From the NCBI GenBank assembly GCA_016196785.1, contig JACPXA010000098.1:1-13105 (forward strand): a DNA stretch of 13,105 bases, in the 5' to 3' direction. The notes below the pieces were generated by a model, which did no database searches, was not told where the DNA came from, and saw only the letters and a list, made by a program, of their open reading frames with translations. The stretch comes from Elusimicrobiota bacterium (lineage in GTDB: Bacteria; Elusimicrobiota; Elusimicrobia; 2-01-FULL-59-12; JACPXA01). Within the stretch, counting starts at the first letter, position 1. Each line of letters begins with the position of its first letter. Position numbers and translations under genes: made by a program. Positions 8,091 through 13,105 of the stretch are shown one piece after another.

Positions 8091-8480
8091 TGTTTTCAAA
8101 CCTCGTCGCCTCATAAGCCATTTCAGAGCTGCACCGATCGACGCCCCAACCAAACTCAACGCAGAAAACATCGCCACATACACCATCCCAAGAGGGATAA
8201 AGAGGTTCACCCCACCTCTGGTCGTGGTCGCCATTTGGGACAGTGCGGCTAAACACTGGCCAAGGTATAGGGCCATCGGCCAAAGCCAGAAGCGCCGGGG
8301 GCTGAGAAATCCCATGCCTCCTCCCACGAGGAGCAAACTCAAAGGGTAATACCCAAACCTTGCATCCCACGGTTCTAATGCTCCGGTGATCAGCCGGGAA
8401 GCTGCCCAAATTCCATAACCGAGGACGATTCCCAGAAGGAAAACAGAAAGGGTTGATCTCGTTTTTCTGGCCCGTTCCAT
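8082..8480 (-). CDS. Small polytopic membrane protein of unknown function
   Basis: This protein has 132 residues from the ATG at 8480; an in-frame TTG at 8492 would add four (LPSE). Neither start has a strong Shine-Dalgarno. Four hydrophobic segments are visible: TLSVFLLGIVLGYGIWAASR, YYPLSLLLVGGGMGFL, FWLWPMALYLGQCLAAL and LFIPLGMVYVAMFSALSLVG, ending in a basic tail (KWLMRRRGLKTGT). I do not recognise the family. The TAG stop and the last codon or two lie inside the right arm of the REP-like hairpin, so the insertion appears to have replaced the original 3' end. The next gene downstream on this strand is the GIDE-domain gene, about 94 bp away across the hairpin. Confidence 0.65.
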   Translation of the reverse strand: MERARKTRSTLSVFLLGIVLGYGIWAASRLITGALEPWDARFGYYPLSLLLVGGGMGFLSPRRFWLWPMALYLGQCLAALSQMATTTRGGVNLFIPLGMVYVAMFSALSLVGASIGAALKWLMRRRGLKTGT

Positions 8481-8582
8481 CTCGCTTGGCAATCCGTTAA
8501 ATCCCTAATCGCAGTCGCATGGGCGCTCTGGGGAAGTTCTTCCCTCCTTTAGGGTTAGGGGAGTGAAAGAATCCCCGATCCG

Positions 8583-9137
8583 TTACTTCCGAGGTTGAGC
8601 GGTCGAGGAGAGGACAATATCCGGCTTGGTGCTCTCCACGATGGCGAACAGTTCCCTTTGCTCCGGCTCGGGCACTTGGAGCTTGTCCAGACTCCTTTTG
8701 AAATCAGCCGTCATGGCCTGCCATTCGCGCTCGGTGATGTTCAAGTGCGCATGCGCTTCCTTCATCGAACGCCCGGTGTATTGCTGGGGTCCGCCGGTCA
8801 CCTGACAGACCAGCGCAGTCACCTGGTACTTGAGCCCGGCCTTCGGGACTCGGTCCCTGGCCTCTTTAATTTTGGGGTTGGCGTTGAGGATATCGTTGAC
8901 AAGCAACCGCTCAATGAAGTCATCCACTACCGTCGCGATGCTGTAGACACCGCCGAGTCGTTGATAGAGCGTCGGCTTGGCGGGCTGGGTCTGAACCGCT
9001 GTTGGGTGCTTCTTGACAGCTTGTGGATGCTCATGAGTCGCCTGAGGATGTTCAGCGGCGAGGACCGGGGGGTTACGCCACAGTAGGGAGAGACCCACAA
9101 CAAACAAGAAATACGTCACTGTTCGTAGCCTTTTCAT
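8583..9137 (-). CDS. Exported group 1 truncated hemoglobin
   Basis: This protein has 184 residues. Residues 1-28 are a signal peptide (MKRLRT, a hydrophobic core, then VLAA|E), so the protein is predicted periplasmic or lipid-independent extracytoplasmic. Residues 30-50 contain three exact heptad-length repeats HP(Q/T)A(T/V)xx, forming a His-rich linker. The globin domain starts at LYQRLGG (57-63). VVDDFIERLL follows with Ile at the position of the B10 Tyr of Mycobacterium trHbN. Then come VPKAGLKYQVTALVCQVTGG (97-116) and YTGRSMKEAH, in which His129 is the probable proximal haem ligand. The end LFAIVESTKPDIV is typical. The family binds haem and O2/NO; a redox or NO-detoxifying role is inference. 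The start is fixed by an AAGGAGG site at 9144-9150. It is separated from the epimerase gene by about 100 bp and is probably transcribed separately. Confidence 0.9.
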   Translation of the reverse strand: MKRLRTVTYFLFVVGLSLLWRNPPVLAAEHPQATHEHPQAVKKHPTAVQTQPAKPTLYQRLGGVYSIATVVDDFIERLLVNDILNANPKIKEARDRVPKAGLKYQVTALVCQVTGGPQQYTGRSMKEAHAHLNITEREWQAMTADFKRSLDKLQVPEPEQRELFAIVESTKPDIVLSSTAQPRK

Positions 9138-9143
9138 CGGTGC

Positions 9144-9150
9144 CCTCCTT
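9144..9150 (-). promoter_or_regulatory. Ribosome binding site of the truncated hemoglobin gene
   Basis: A perfect AAGGAGG ends 6 nt before the ATG at 9137. It selects this start, which begins the signal peptide, over the longer frame beginning at 9182. Confidence 0.85.
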
Positions 9151-9194
9151 TCGTTTGACGCCTGTGCGCGGCGTGCTATCAAGTCTTTGACAAA

Positions 9195-9208
9195 TGGGCA
9201 ATAGCCCA
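9195..9208 (-). terminator. Weak hairpin after the epimerase gene
   Basis: On the minus strand TGGGC-TATT-GCCCA is followed by only three T residues. It sits about 32 bp after the epimerase stop and before the globin gene. A weak intrinsic terminator is possible; the stem is short. Confidence 0.3.
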
Positions 9209-9239
9209 GGGGTACTTTGCCATAAGGCCAGGTGCCGTG

Positions 9240-10157
9240 TCAAGACGACTGGAAGAAGTGTCTCAGTGCCTCTTCAAGTTCCGGGGAACGAAAGCGATAC
9301 CCCGTAGCCACGAGCCGGGTGGGTTGTACGCGGGTACTGGCGAGGAGCAATTCGTCAGCCATCTCGCCAAATACCACACGTGCGGCAAACGCGGGGATGG
9401 GAAAGAGCGTGGGCCGACCGAGCACACGGCCCAAGGTCTTGGTGAACTCACGATTCGTCACCGGATGGGGGGTCACCACGTTCACCGGACCCTTGAGTGT
9501 GTCGGTCGTGAGTGCGTGCTGAATCACCCCAACGACATCATTCAAGGTGATCCAACTCATGTATTGGCGTCCACTGCCTAACACCCCCCCAATGCCCATC
9601 CGAAAGGGAAGCAGCATCTTTGCCAGCGCTCCCCCTGCGGGACTGAGCACCATCCCAAAACGAAGCTGGACGACGCGAACCCCCCGTTGCACCGCTGGTT
9701 CTGTTGCCTTTTCCCATTCCCGGCAGACCTCAGCGAGAAATCCCGAGCCCGGAGCGCTCTCCTCCGTCAGCAGCTCCTCACCGCGATCTCCGTAGTAGCC
9801 GATGGCCGATGCGCAGAGAACGACCTTCGGCGGCTGTGCCAGCCGAGCAATGGCCTCACAGAGCAACCAGGTTCCTTTGACGCGACTGTGCCGGATTTTG
9901 GCCTTTTTCGCCGCCGTCCACCTCCCGCCCGCGATATTCTCGCCGGCAAGATGCACCACCGCCTCTGCCCTTTCAAGCCCAGCCGCGTCAATCATCCCCA
10001 CCAGCGGGTCCCACCGGATTGCCTCCTCCCCTGGCTTTGGCTGTGATCGGACGAGGCGGATCACCCGGTGTCCACCAACCGTGAGTGCAGGCACCAGCGC
10101 CGATCCCACCAGGCCCGACGTACCACTGACCAAGATAACCCAGGGACGGAGCTGCAT
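9240..10157 (-). CDS. TIGR01777 family SDR epimerase (YfcH/SulA-like)
   Basis: This protein has 305 residues, the usual length of the family. It is an extended short-chain dehydrogenase with an N-terminal Rossmann motif GTSGLVG (12-18) for NAD(P). Family blocks follow: VVHLAGENIAGGRWTAAKKAKIRHSR in pieces, SAIGYYGDRGEELLTE, FLAEVCREWE, RFGMVLSPAGGAL, then the C-terminal substrate region GPVNVVTPHPVTNREFTKTLGRVLGRPT. Members include E. coli YfcH and are often misnamed cell-division inhibitor SulA homologues; the substrate is unknown. The start at 10157 was chosen because the Rossmann strand follows at once and because its ATG overlaps the stop of the DoxX-like gene by 1 nt (TAATG), a sign of translational coupling. 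The longer open frame upstream is a shadow of that gene. Confidence 0.92.
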   Translation of the reverse strand: MQLRPWVILVSGTSGLVGSALVPALTVGGHRVIRLVRSQPKPGEEAIRWDPLVGMIDAAGLERAEAVVHLAGENIAGGRWTAAKKAKIRHSRVKGTWLLCEAIARLAQPPKVVLCASAIGYYGDRGEELLTEESAPGSGFLAEVCREWEKATEPAVQRGVRVVQLRFGMVLSPAGGALAKMLLPFRMGIGGVLGSGRQYMSWITLNDVVGVIQHALTTDTLKGPVNVVTPHPVTNREFTKTLGRVLGRPTLFPIPAFAARVVFGEMADELLLASTRVQPTRLVATGYRFRSPELEEALRHFFQSS

Positions 10158-10522
10158 TATGTGGTCAGCAACAGTGGATTGCCATTTTGAAAGGCCACGT
10201 CTGGCCGCAGCACCAAGACGAAAAACGTACCTACCATCTGCAGCCAGAATAGGAAGAGCGTGACCCGCAAGGCGACCGCCAAGAGTAGCCCCAATCCCAC
10301 AAGCATCTCCCACACCCCTAAGAACGGAACAAAGAACTCCGGCGAGACCCAATACACCGTGTGGGCGACCAAGTTGGCGACGGGGCTGTGACCGATGACT
10401 TTCAACAGGCCAAACCAAATGAACACGGTTCCCAATGCAATCCGCAGCAGCCGGATCCCATAAACTGTCATAAAGTGAATCATCCACTGGTCCACCCGGA
10501 CCCACAACTCACGAACGTCCAT
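10157..10522 (-). CDS. DoxX/DUF417 (YkgB)-like membrane protein, probably C-terminally short
   Basis: This protein has 121 residues from the ATG at 10522 (a GTG lies just before it). Helices are visible near 24-43 (LRIALGTVFIWFGLLKVIG), 62-83 (FVPFLGVWEMLVGLGLLLAV) and 86-104 (VTLFLFWLQMVGTFFVLVL). The GxxFIWFGxLK and LGVWEMxxGLGLLL blocks fit DUF417/DoxX-like inner-membrane proteins. Proteins of this family, from memory, continue after GNPLLLTT with an EGEFV(I/L)KN-type segment and one more membrane helix. Here the frame stops right after NPLLLTT at the TAA that overlaps the epimerase ATG, so about 25-35 residues seem missing. The gene lies between the 40-residue membrane ORF (1-nt TGATG overlap) and the epimerase (1-nt TAATG overlap), indicating one operon. 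Function unknown; roles in redox or envelope homeostasis have been proposed for relatives. Confidence 0.8.
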   Translation of the reverse strand: MDVRELWVRVDQWMIHFMTVYGIRLLRIALGTVFIWFGLLKVIGHSPVANLVAHTVYWVSPEFFVPFLGVWEMLVGLGLLLAVALRVTLFLFWLQMVGTFFVLVLRPDVAFQNGNPLLLTT

Positions 10523-10644
10523 CACCCCCCCCTTATCCCTCCCACTACCTTTACTCCTCGATGATCGCCACGATCCGCCATCAGCTTGAAGTACAGCACC
10601 TTGACCAACGGACCCAAGACGAACCAGCCAACCGCCAGCACCAT
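10522..10644 (-). CDS. Candidate 40-residue membrane protein
   Basis: This short ORF fills the gap between the S24 repressor gene and the DoxX-like gene. It begins MVLAVGWFVLGPLVKVLYFK, continues with LMADRGDHRG and ends in a Gly-rich tail. The frame is open further upstream (…TPPHGTLPLSPVLI) without a usual start codon. One hydrophobic helix is followed by a positively charged tail. Its TGA overlaps the DoxX-like ATG by 1 nt (TGATG), which argues for a real coupled gene. The lack of a Shine-Dalgarno before the ATG argues against it. A G8 tract (C8 on the + strand, 10525-10532) forms its last codons. It could also be a decayed remnant of a longer gene. I do not recognise it. Confidence 0.45.
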   Translation of the reverse strand: MVLAVGWFVLGPLVKVLYFKLMADRGDHRGVKVVGGIRGG

Positions 10645-10685
10645 GATCAGGACGGGGCTGAGCGGTAGGGTTCCGTGAGGAGGGG

Positions 10686-11333
10686 TTAGGGCTTTCGGAA
10701 AAACCCGACTACGACCCCAACCACCTGGAACTCGTCTGGCTGAATCTTTTGGGATTGGTACGCGGGGTTGTCCGGTCGGAGTTCGATATAGTCCTTGGAC
10801 CGATAGATCCGCTTGAGTGTGAATTCCTGATTGAGATGAACGATGGCTAACTTCCCATCCTCCGCATAGGACGATTCCACCACAATCGCATATTCGCCGT
10901 CGTGCGCGGTGGGATGTAACGATTTCCCGGTGATCCGCAAAGCGAACGAACGCTTCACTGGATGCCCAGGAAGGGCAACGGGAAGATATTCCTCAGCCAC
11001 CTGATCAAATGAGAAATGAAAGCGTTCACCGCTCACGGAACCAAGCACGGGAACGGGAATGGTGGGCGGGGTCGTGCCGTACAGAGCGGGTGTGTCACGC
11101 ACTACATCCTGGGAGGAACGATCCTCCTGAAAGTAGTCAAGCGGCTGGGCAAAGAATTTGCTCAACGAAACCAAGCGGGGGTAAGGAACCTTCGACCGCC
11201 CAGATTCCCAATCCACGATAATTTGTCGGCTCACTCCGATGGCCTTCGCAAGTTCTTCCTGCGTTAGTCCTATTTTACCACCCTTCGCCCTAAATTCTGT
11301 TCGGAGCTTTTTTATCTTTTCGCCAGGATGCAT
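10686..11333 (-). CDS. XRE-S24 (LexA/CI-like) transcriptional repressor
   Basis: This protein has 215 residues. The N-terminal HTH_XRE domain (about 1-68) has a clear helix-turn-helix, LTQEELAKAIGVSRQIIVDWESG (23-45). The C-terminal S24 peptidase domain (about 92-213) contains IPVPVLGSVSGE (92-103), the Ser block ITGKSLHP with Ser138, and the Lys block NQEFTLKRIY with Lys174. The 36-residue Ser-Lys spacing is close to that of LexA. The expected autocleavage bond is Ala/Cys-Gly in LexA and phage repressors; here the aligned position is Ser101-Gly102. It is predicted to repress by binding as a dimer and to be inactivated by stress-induced self-cleavage, though the altered bond makes that uncertain. 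Its upstream region holds two palindromes (11394-11408, 11413-11422) overlapping a divergent promoter, so autoregulation and control of the divergent gene are likely. The Shine-Dalgarno is weak. It is followed by the small membrane ORF, DoxX-like and epimerase genes. Confidence 0.9.
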   Translation of the reverse strand: MHPGEKIKKLRTEFRAKGGKIGLTQEELAKAIGVSRQIIVDWESGRSKVPYPRLVSLSKFFAQPLDYFQEDRSSQDVVRDTPALYGTTPPTIPVPVLGSVSGERFHFSFDQVAEEYLPVALPGHPVKRSFALRITGKSLHPTAHDGEYAIVVESSYAEDGKLAIVHLNQEFTLKRIYRSKDYIELRPDNPAYQSQKIQPDEFQVVGVVVGFFRKP

Positions 11334-11370
11334 CGGTTGTTCGTCAGAAAAACCAATTCCTAGAAAGTAC

Positions 11371-11399
11371 TTGACATATAACTACTCATGATGTACACT
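11371..11399 (+). promoter_or_regulatory. Sigma70-like promoter divergent from the S24 repressor gene
   Basis: TTGACA (11371-11376), a 17-bp spacer, then TACACT (11394-11399). The -35 box is perfect and the spacing is ideal. The -10 box matches 4 of 6 and coincides with the left half of the palindrome at 11394-11408, so repressor binding would occlude it. Transcription would run rightward into the structured leader and the ORF at 11668. Confidence 0.65.
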
Positions 11400-11408
11400 T
11401 ACAGTGTA
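11394..11408. promoter_or_regulatory. Operator-like palindrome 1 (probable S24 repressor site)
   Basis: TACACT-TAC-AGTGTA is a perfect 6-bp inverted repeat with a 3-nt spacer. It lies about 61 bp upstream of the repressor start and covers the -10 box of the divergent promoter. Binding by the adjacent HTH repressor is inferred from position and symmetry. Confidence 0.6.
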
Positions 11409-11412
11409 AAAA

Positions 11413-11422
11413 ATGTATACAT
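11413..11422. promoter_or_regulatory. Operator-like palindrome 2
   Basis: ATGTATACAT is a perfect 10-bp palindrome starting 19 bp after the start of palindrome 1, about two helical turns. It shares TGTA half-site character with palindrome 1 and could allow cooperative dimer binding. Confidence 0.45.
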
Positions 11423-11513
11423 ATACCCCATTTAGCGCGGTCTCCATCCCCTCTGGCAGGGTTTGGGTGAGATCTCATGCTCTCCCTGATCCGCATTGGG
11501 CTGGGATTATTTT

Positions 11514-11586
11514 AGCCGAACAGGCGTCTTTGGGAGGGCATGCCAATGCCCTTTGCTCTCGCAAGCACCATACGCCCTGTTCGGCT
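11514..11586 (+). other. Candidate structured RNA (three-way junction) in the leader of the small membrane ORF
   Basis: The interval 11334-11667 has no convincing gene; it holds the divergent promoter, the operators and this structure. The outer arms AGCCGAACAGGCGT (11514-11527) and ACGCCCTGTTCGGCT (11572-11586) pair over 14 bp with one bulge. Inside are a perfect hairpin GGGCAT-GCCA-ATGCCC (11536-11551) and a small one TTGC-TCTC-GCAA (11553-11564). CCCTTTTG follows directly, so the structure could also act as a terminator, making a short RNA of about 185 nt from the promoter at 11371. A leader element, small RNA or inserted mobile palindrome are all possible. Confidence 0.5.
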
Positions 11587-11667
11587 CCCTTTTGTCTCGC
11601 TACTATTTCACCAAATCGGACAGCGAAAGACAAGCAAAACGAACAGAAGACCCCCGCGGGAGAGCGA

Positions 11668-11820
11668 ATGACCTTCCGCCTCGCCACTGGGCCTGGCTAT
11701 CTATATCGTGAGGGGGCGGTGGAGCCTCGTTGGCGGACGTGGACGGCCTGCGCACTCGCTTGGATGATTTGGGGAATGGTACTGTCTCTGGTAGGCTTTG
11801 GGATCATGAAACTACTCTAA
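11668..11820 (+). CDS. Candidate 50-residue single-span membrane peptide
   Basis: The frame is open much further upstream (to 11413), but that part runs through the operator and the RNA hairpin and reads as non-protein-like. The ATG at 11668 follows CGGGAGAGCGA, a modest Shine-Dalgarno. The peptide has a polar N-terminus (MTFRLATGPGYLYREGAVEP), a short basic stretch (RWRT) and one hydrophobic helix (CALAWMIWGMVLSLVGFGIM) ending in KLL. It lies on the opposite strand to all its neighbours, about 270 nt downstream of the promoter controlled by the palindromes beside the S24 repressor gene. The arrangement resembles repressor-controlled small membrane toxins such as TisB or phage holin-like peptides, but no sequence family is recognised. 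Its existence rests on the promoter, the start context and the membrane-span composition only. Confidence 0.45.
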   Translation: MTFRLATGPGYLYREGAVEPRWRTWTACALAWMIWGMVLSLVGFGIMKLL

Positions 11821-11916
11821 GCGTCCGAGACAGATTCATACATTCTTCCGAAGTTGTTCCTGATTCACCTCTTTAAGCGTATCTTTCCCAAAGCTCTCGA
11901 TCATAGAATTTCATCA

Positions 11917-11944
11917 CGCAATTTGCGTAACGCATGTTGCGTAA
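11917..11944. repeat. Two tandem 14-bp dyads, operator- or iteron-like
   Basis: CGCAATTTGCGTAA and CGCATGTTGCGTAA stand back to back with 12 of 14 identity. Each has a palindromic core (CGCA-n3-TGCG). They lie 97 bp after the small membrane ORF and 8 bp beyond the 3' end of the broken Fic gene, in AT-rich sequence. Confidence 0.7.
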
Positions 11945-11951
11945 TTAGATT

Positions 11952-12879
11952 TTATTTCAAAACATACCGCACTTGCGGACCAGAGCCTTGGATTTCGATA
12001 AGGCCGCGCTCCAGAAGCTCATTAAGATCACGAACAGCGGTATCGCGGGCGCATTTGAAACGTTCCATGTACTCATGGGTTTGGATCTGATGATGTTTCT
12101 GTAAGTACTTCACCGCTTTAAATTGCCGCTGATTAATCTCTTCATTCCTAAGCTGCTTTCTTAAATGCTCACCGGCGAGATATTCTCTGACGTCTGCTTC
12201 GACCCGGGTCATTTCCGTCTCAATCGCATAAACAAAAAATTCCGTCCAATATCAATGTCGCAAGGGCGCGGCCCGTCCGCCCATTTCCATCCACAAACGG
12301 ATGAATGCTTTCAAACTCATAGTGTGCAATGGCTGAAATGATGAAAGGGGAAACATCATTTTTCTCGGCATCCTGAATCCACTCCACAAGATCTTTCATA
12401 AGCTTCGGGACATCCTGGGGCGGTGGCGGGGTATAAATAGGGATCCGGGCGACACCGGCCACAATATAATTTTGGACAGCGCGATATCTTCCCGCCTCTT
12501 TTTCCATCCCTTCAATTCCTTTTACGCAAAGATTATGAAGATGGAGGATGGTTTTTTCATCAATGAGTAGTTTCGGGTCTTTATAGGTGTCGCTTATGTA
12601 TTGAAGGACTTCCCGGTAATTTGTCACTTCCAAAATATCGCGTTTCCTAAATTCACGTTTCGGTTTTTTCCCCTCAAGAACTTGAGCAACTTCTTGTTCC
12701 GTTAGGGGATTACCCTCTAAATGGGTGGAGGAATGGACACTTTTAACCAATGCTTGATACCTTAAACCCGCTTCCCATTTGGGCTGTAATGGGGCGTTGG
12801 TAATCAGGGCATGAGCTCCCACAATCCGGTTAATGGATTTTATTAACTTATGGGTAATCGTGTACTTGGGGCTATACAA
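11952..12879 (-). pseudogene. Fic family AMPylase, split by frameshift and probable internal deletion
   Basis: The first frame (12879-12220, 219 residues, TTG start with GAGAGG upstream) holds the inhibitory motif S-x3-E-G (STHLEG, 51-56) of class II Fic proteins and an intact catalytic HPFVDGNGRTGR (193-204). These enzymes transfer AMP or another nucleotide moiety from ATP to target hydroxyls. After RALATLIL the frame runs out in DGIFCLCD. The second frame (about 12250-11952) continues with FVYAIETEMTRVEADV and a C-terminal winged-helix part (residues such as RDTAVRDLNELLERGLIE) usual in Fic proteins with a regulatory DNA-binding tail. The switch lies at a T6 run (about 12227-12236); removing one T joins the frames. 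In related proteins about 45 residues separate the two joined segments, so a deletion is likely too. Composition is AT-richer than in the neighbours, suggesting acquisition by transfer. It could be a phase-variable gene rather than a dead one. Confidence 0.82.
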
Positions 12880-13030
12880 GGAGTACCTCTCTTCGGCAAA
12901 ATTGTCGTATACAAATCTATATATGACAGTACTATATTGAAATAAAAAAATATAGCATTATCAATATGTTATGACTATTTTACTATACGATTTAGTATCC
13001 GATTACCATCCGATCTACTGTCTGGATTTA
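12880..13030. other. AT-rich upstream region of the Fic gene
   Basis: This region has no ORF of note. It is rich in TATA-like runs, including a GTATAC at about 12907 and minus-strand TATATAGAT that could serve as a -10 box for Fic. TCCGAT occurs twice in 11 bp near 13008-13014. Promoter boxes could not be fixed with confidence. Confidence 0.35.
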
Positions 13031-13096
13031 GGGGACGTAGCTGCTTTATTGCCTTTCGTAGCCGTCGTAATAAGGCAGAAAGGCAGCTACGTCCCC
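13031..13096. repeat. REP-like long palindromic repeat, copy 2
   Basis: GGGGACGTAGCTGC pairs perfectly with GCAGCTACGTCCCC. The stem continues through TTTATTGCCTT opposite AAGGCAGAAAG with two G-T pairs and one mismatch, about 25 bp in all, around a loop of about 16 nt. The arm-specific bases match copy 1 at 8019-8090 in the same orientation (left arms share CTGCTT.A.TGCCTT, right arms share GCAGAAA.GCA.CTACGTCCC). Confidence 0.85.
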
Positions 13097-13105
13097 GACT
13101 TTCCC

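Noticed and set aside
8520..8582. Intrinsic terminator after the globin gene
   Set aside because: Short GGGGA/TCCCC and GGGAA/TTCCC pairings exist, but the stems are only 5 bp and no T-run follows.
9215..9243. TTGACA promoter for the globin gene
   Set aside because: A perfect -35 box overlaps the epimerase stop, but no acceptable -10 box lies 16-18 bp downstream.
11514..11586. Integron attC site
   Set aside because: The arms contain GCCGAAC and GTTCGGC, which do not fit the RYYYAAC / GTTRRRY core sites, and there is no cassette array or integrase.
11413..11667. Longer version of the small membrane ORF (135 codons)
   Set aside because: The extra part begins in the operator palindrome and crosses the RNA hairpin, and its protein composition is not convincing; the start would leave almost no 5' leader.

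Overview
This is a GC-rich (by eye well above 50%) bacterial chromosomal window from what looks like a Gram-negative, probably uncultivated organism. Evidence for that is the number of exported or membrane proteins with signal peptides, a GGDEF-type c-di-GMP signalling domain, and one giant 1778-residue multidomain gene. The N-terminal domain of that gene resembles, from memory, exported ChaN/TraB-like domains common in Candidatus Omnitrophota. The phylum is an inference only: there is no rRNA or other marker gene here.

Layout. Bases 1-828 (+) hold the 3' end of a GH63/MGH1-like glycoside hydrolase gene. It converges, over a short spacer carrying a perfect 8-bp dyad, with the giant gene (907-6243, -). 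That protein has a signal peptide, a ChaN/TraB-like domain, membrane segments, a GGDEF domain with intact active site and I-site, a second signal-peptide-like segment and a JAMM-like HxHP...SxxD region. Upstream on the same strand are lemA (6367-6933) and a GIDE-domain membrane protein with an EF-hand loop (6912-7988), which overlap by 22 nt. Then come a 72-bp REP-like hairpin (8019-8090), a small polytopic membrane protein (8082-8480) whose stop codon lies inside that hairpin, and an exported group-1 truncated hemoglobin (8583-9137).

Next is a tight minus-strand cluster: an XRE-S24 LexA-like repressor (10686-11333), a 40-residue membrane ORF (10522-10644), a DoxX/DUF417-like protein (10157-10522) and a TIGR01777-family epimerase (9240-10157). 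The last three are joined by 1-nt stop/start overlaps (TGATG, TAATG). Divergent from the repressor, on the + strand, lies a good sigma70-like promoter whose -10 box is half of a palindrome. It is followed by a leader with a three-way-junction-like RNA structure and a 50-codon single-membrane-span ORF (11668-11820). This resembles a repressor-controlled small membrane peptide module and is the most promising candidate for something undescribed.

The right end (about 11850-13030) is visibly AT-richer. It carries a broken Fic (AMPylase-type) gene split into two frames (11952-12879), two tandem 14-bp dyads downstream of it, and a second copy of the REP-like hairpin (13031-13096). The hairpin pair brackets the interval from the small membrane protein to Fic. 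No tRNA, rRNA, CRISPR array or transposase gene was seen.
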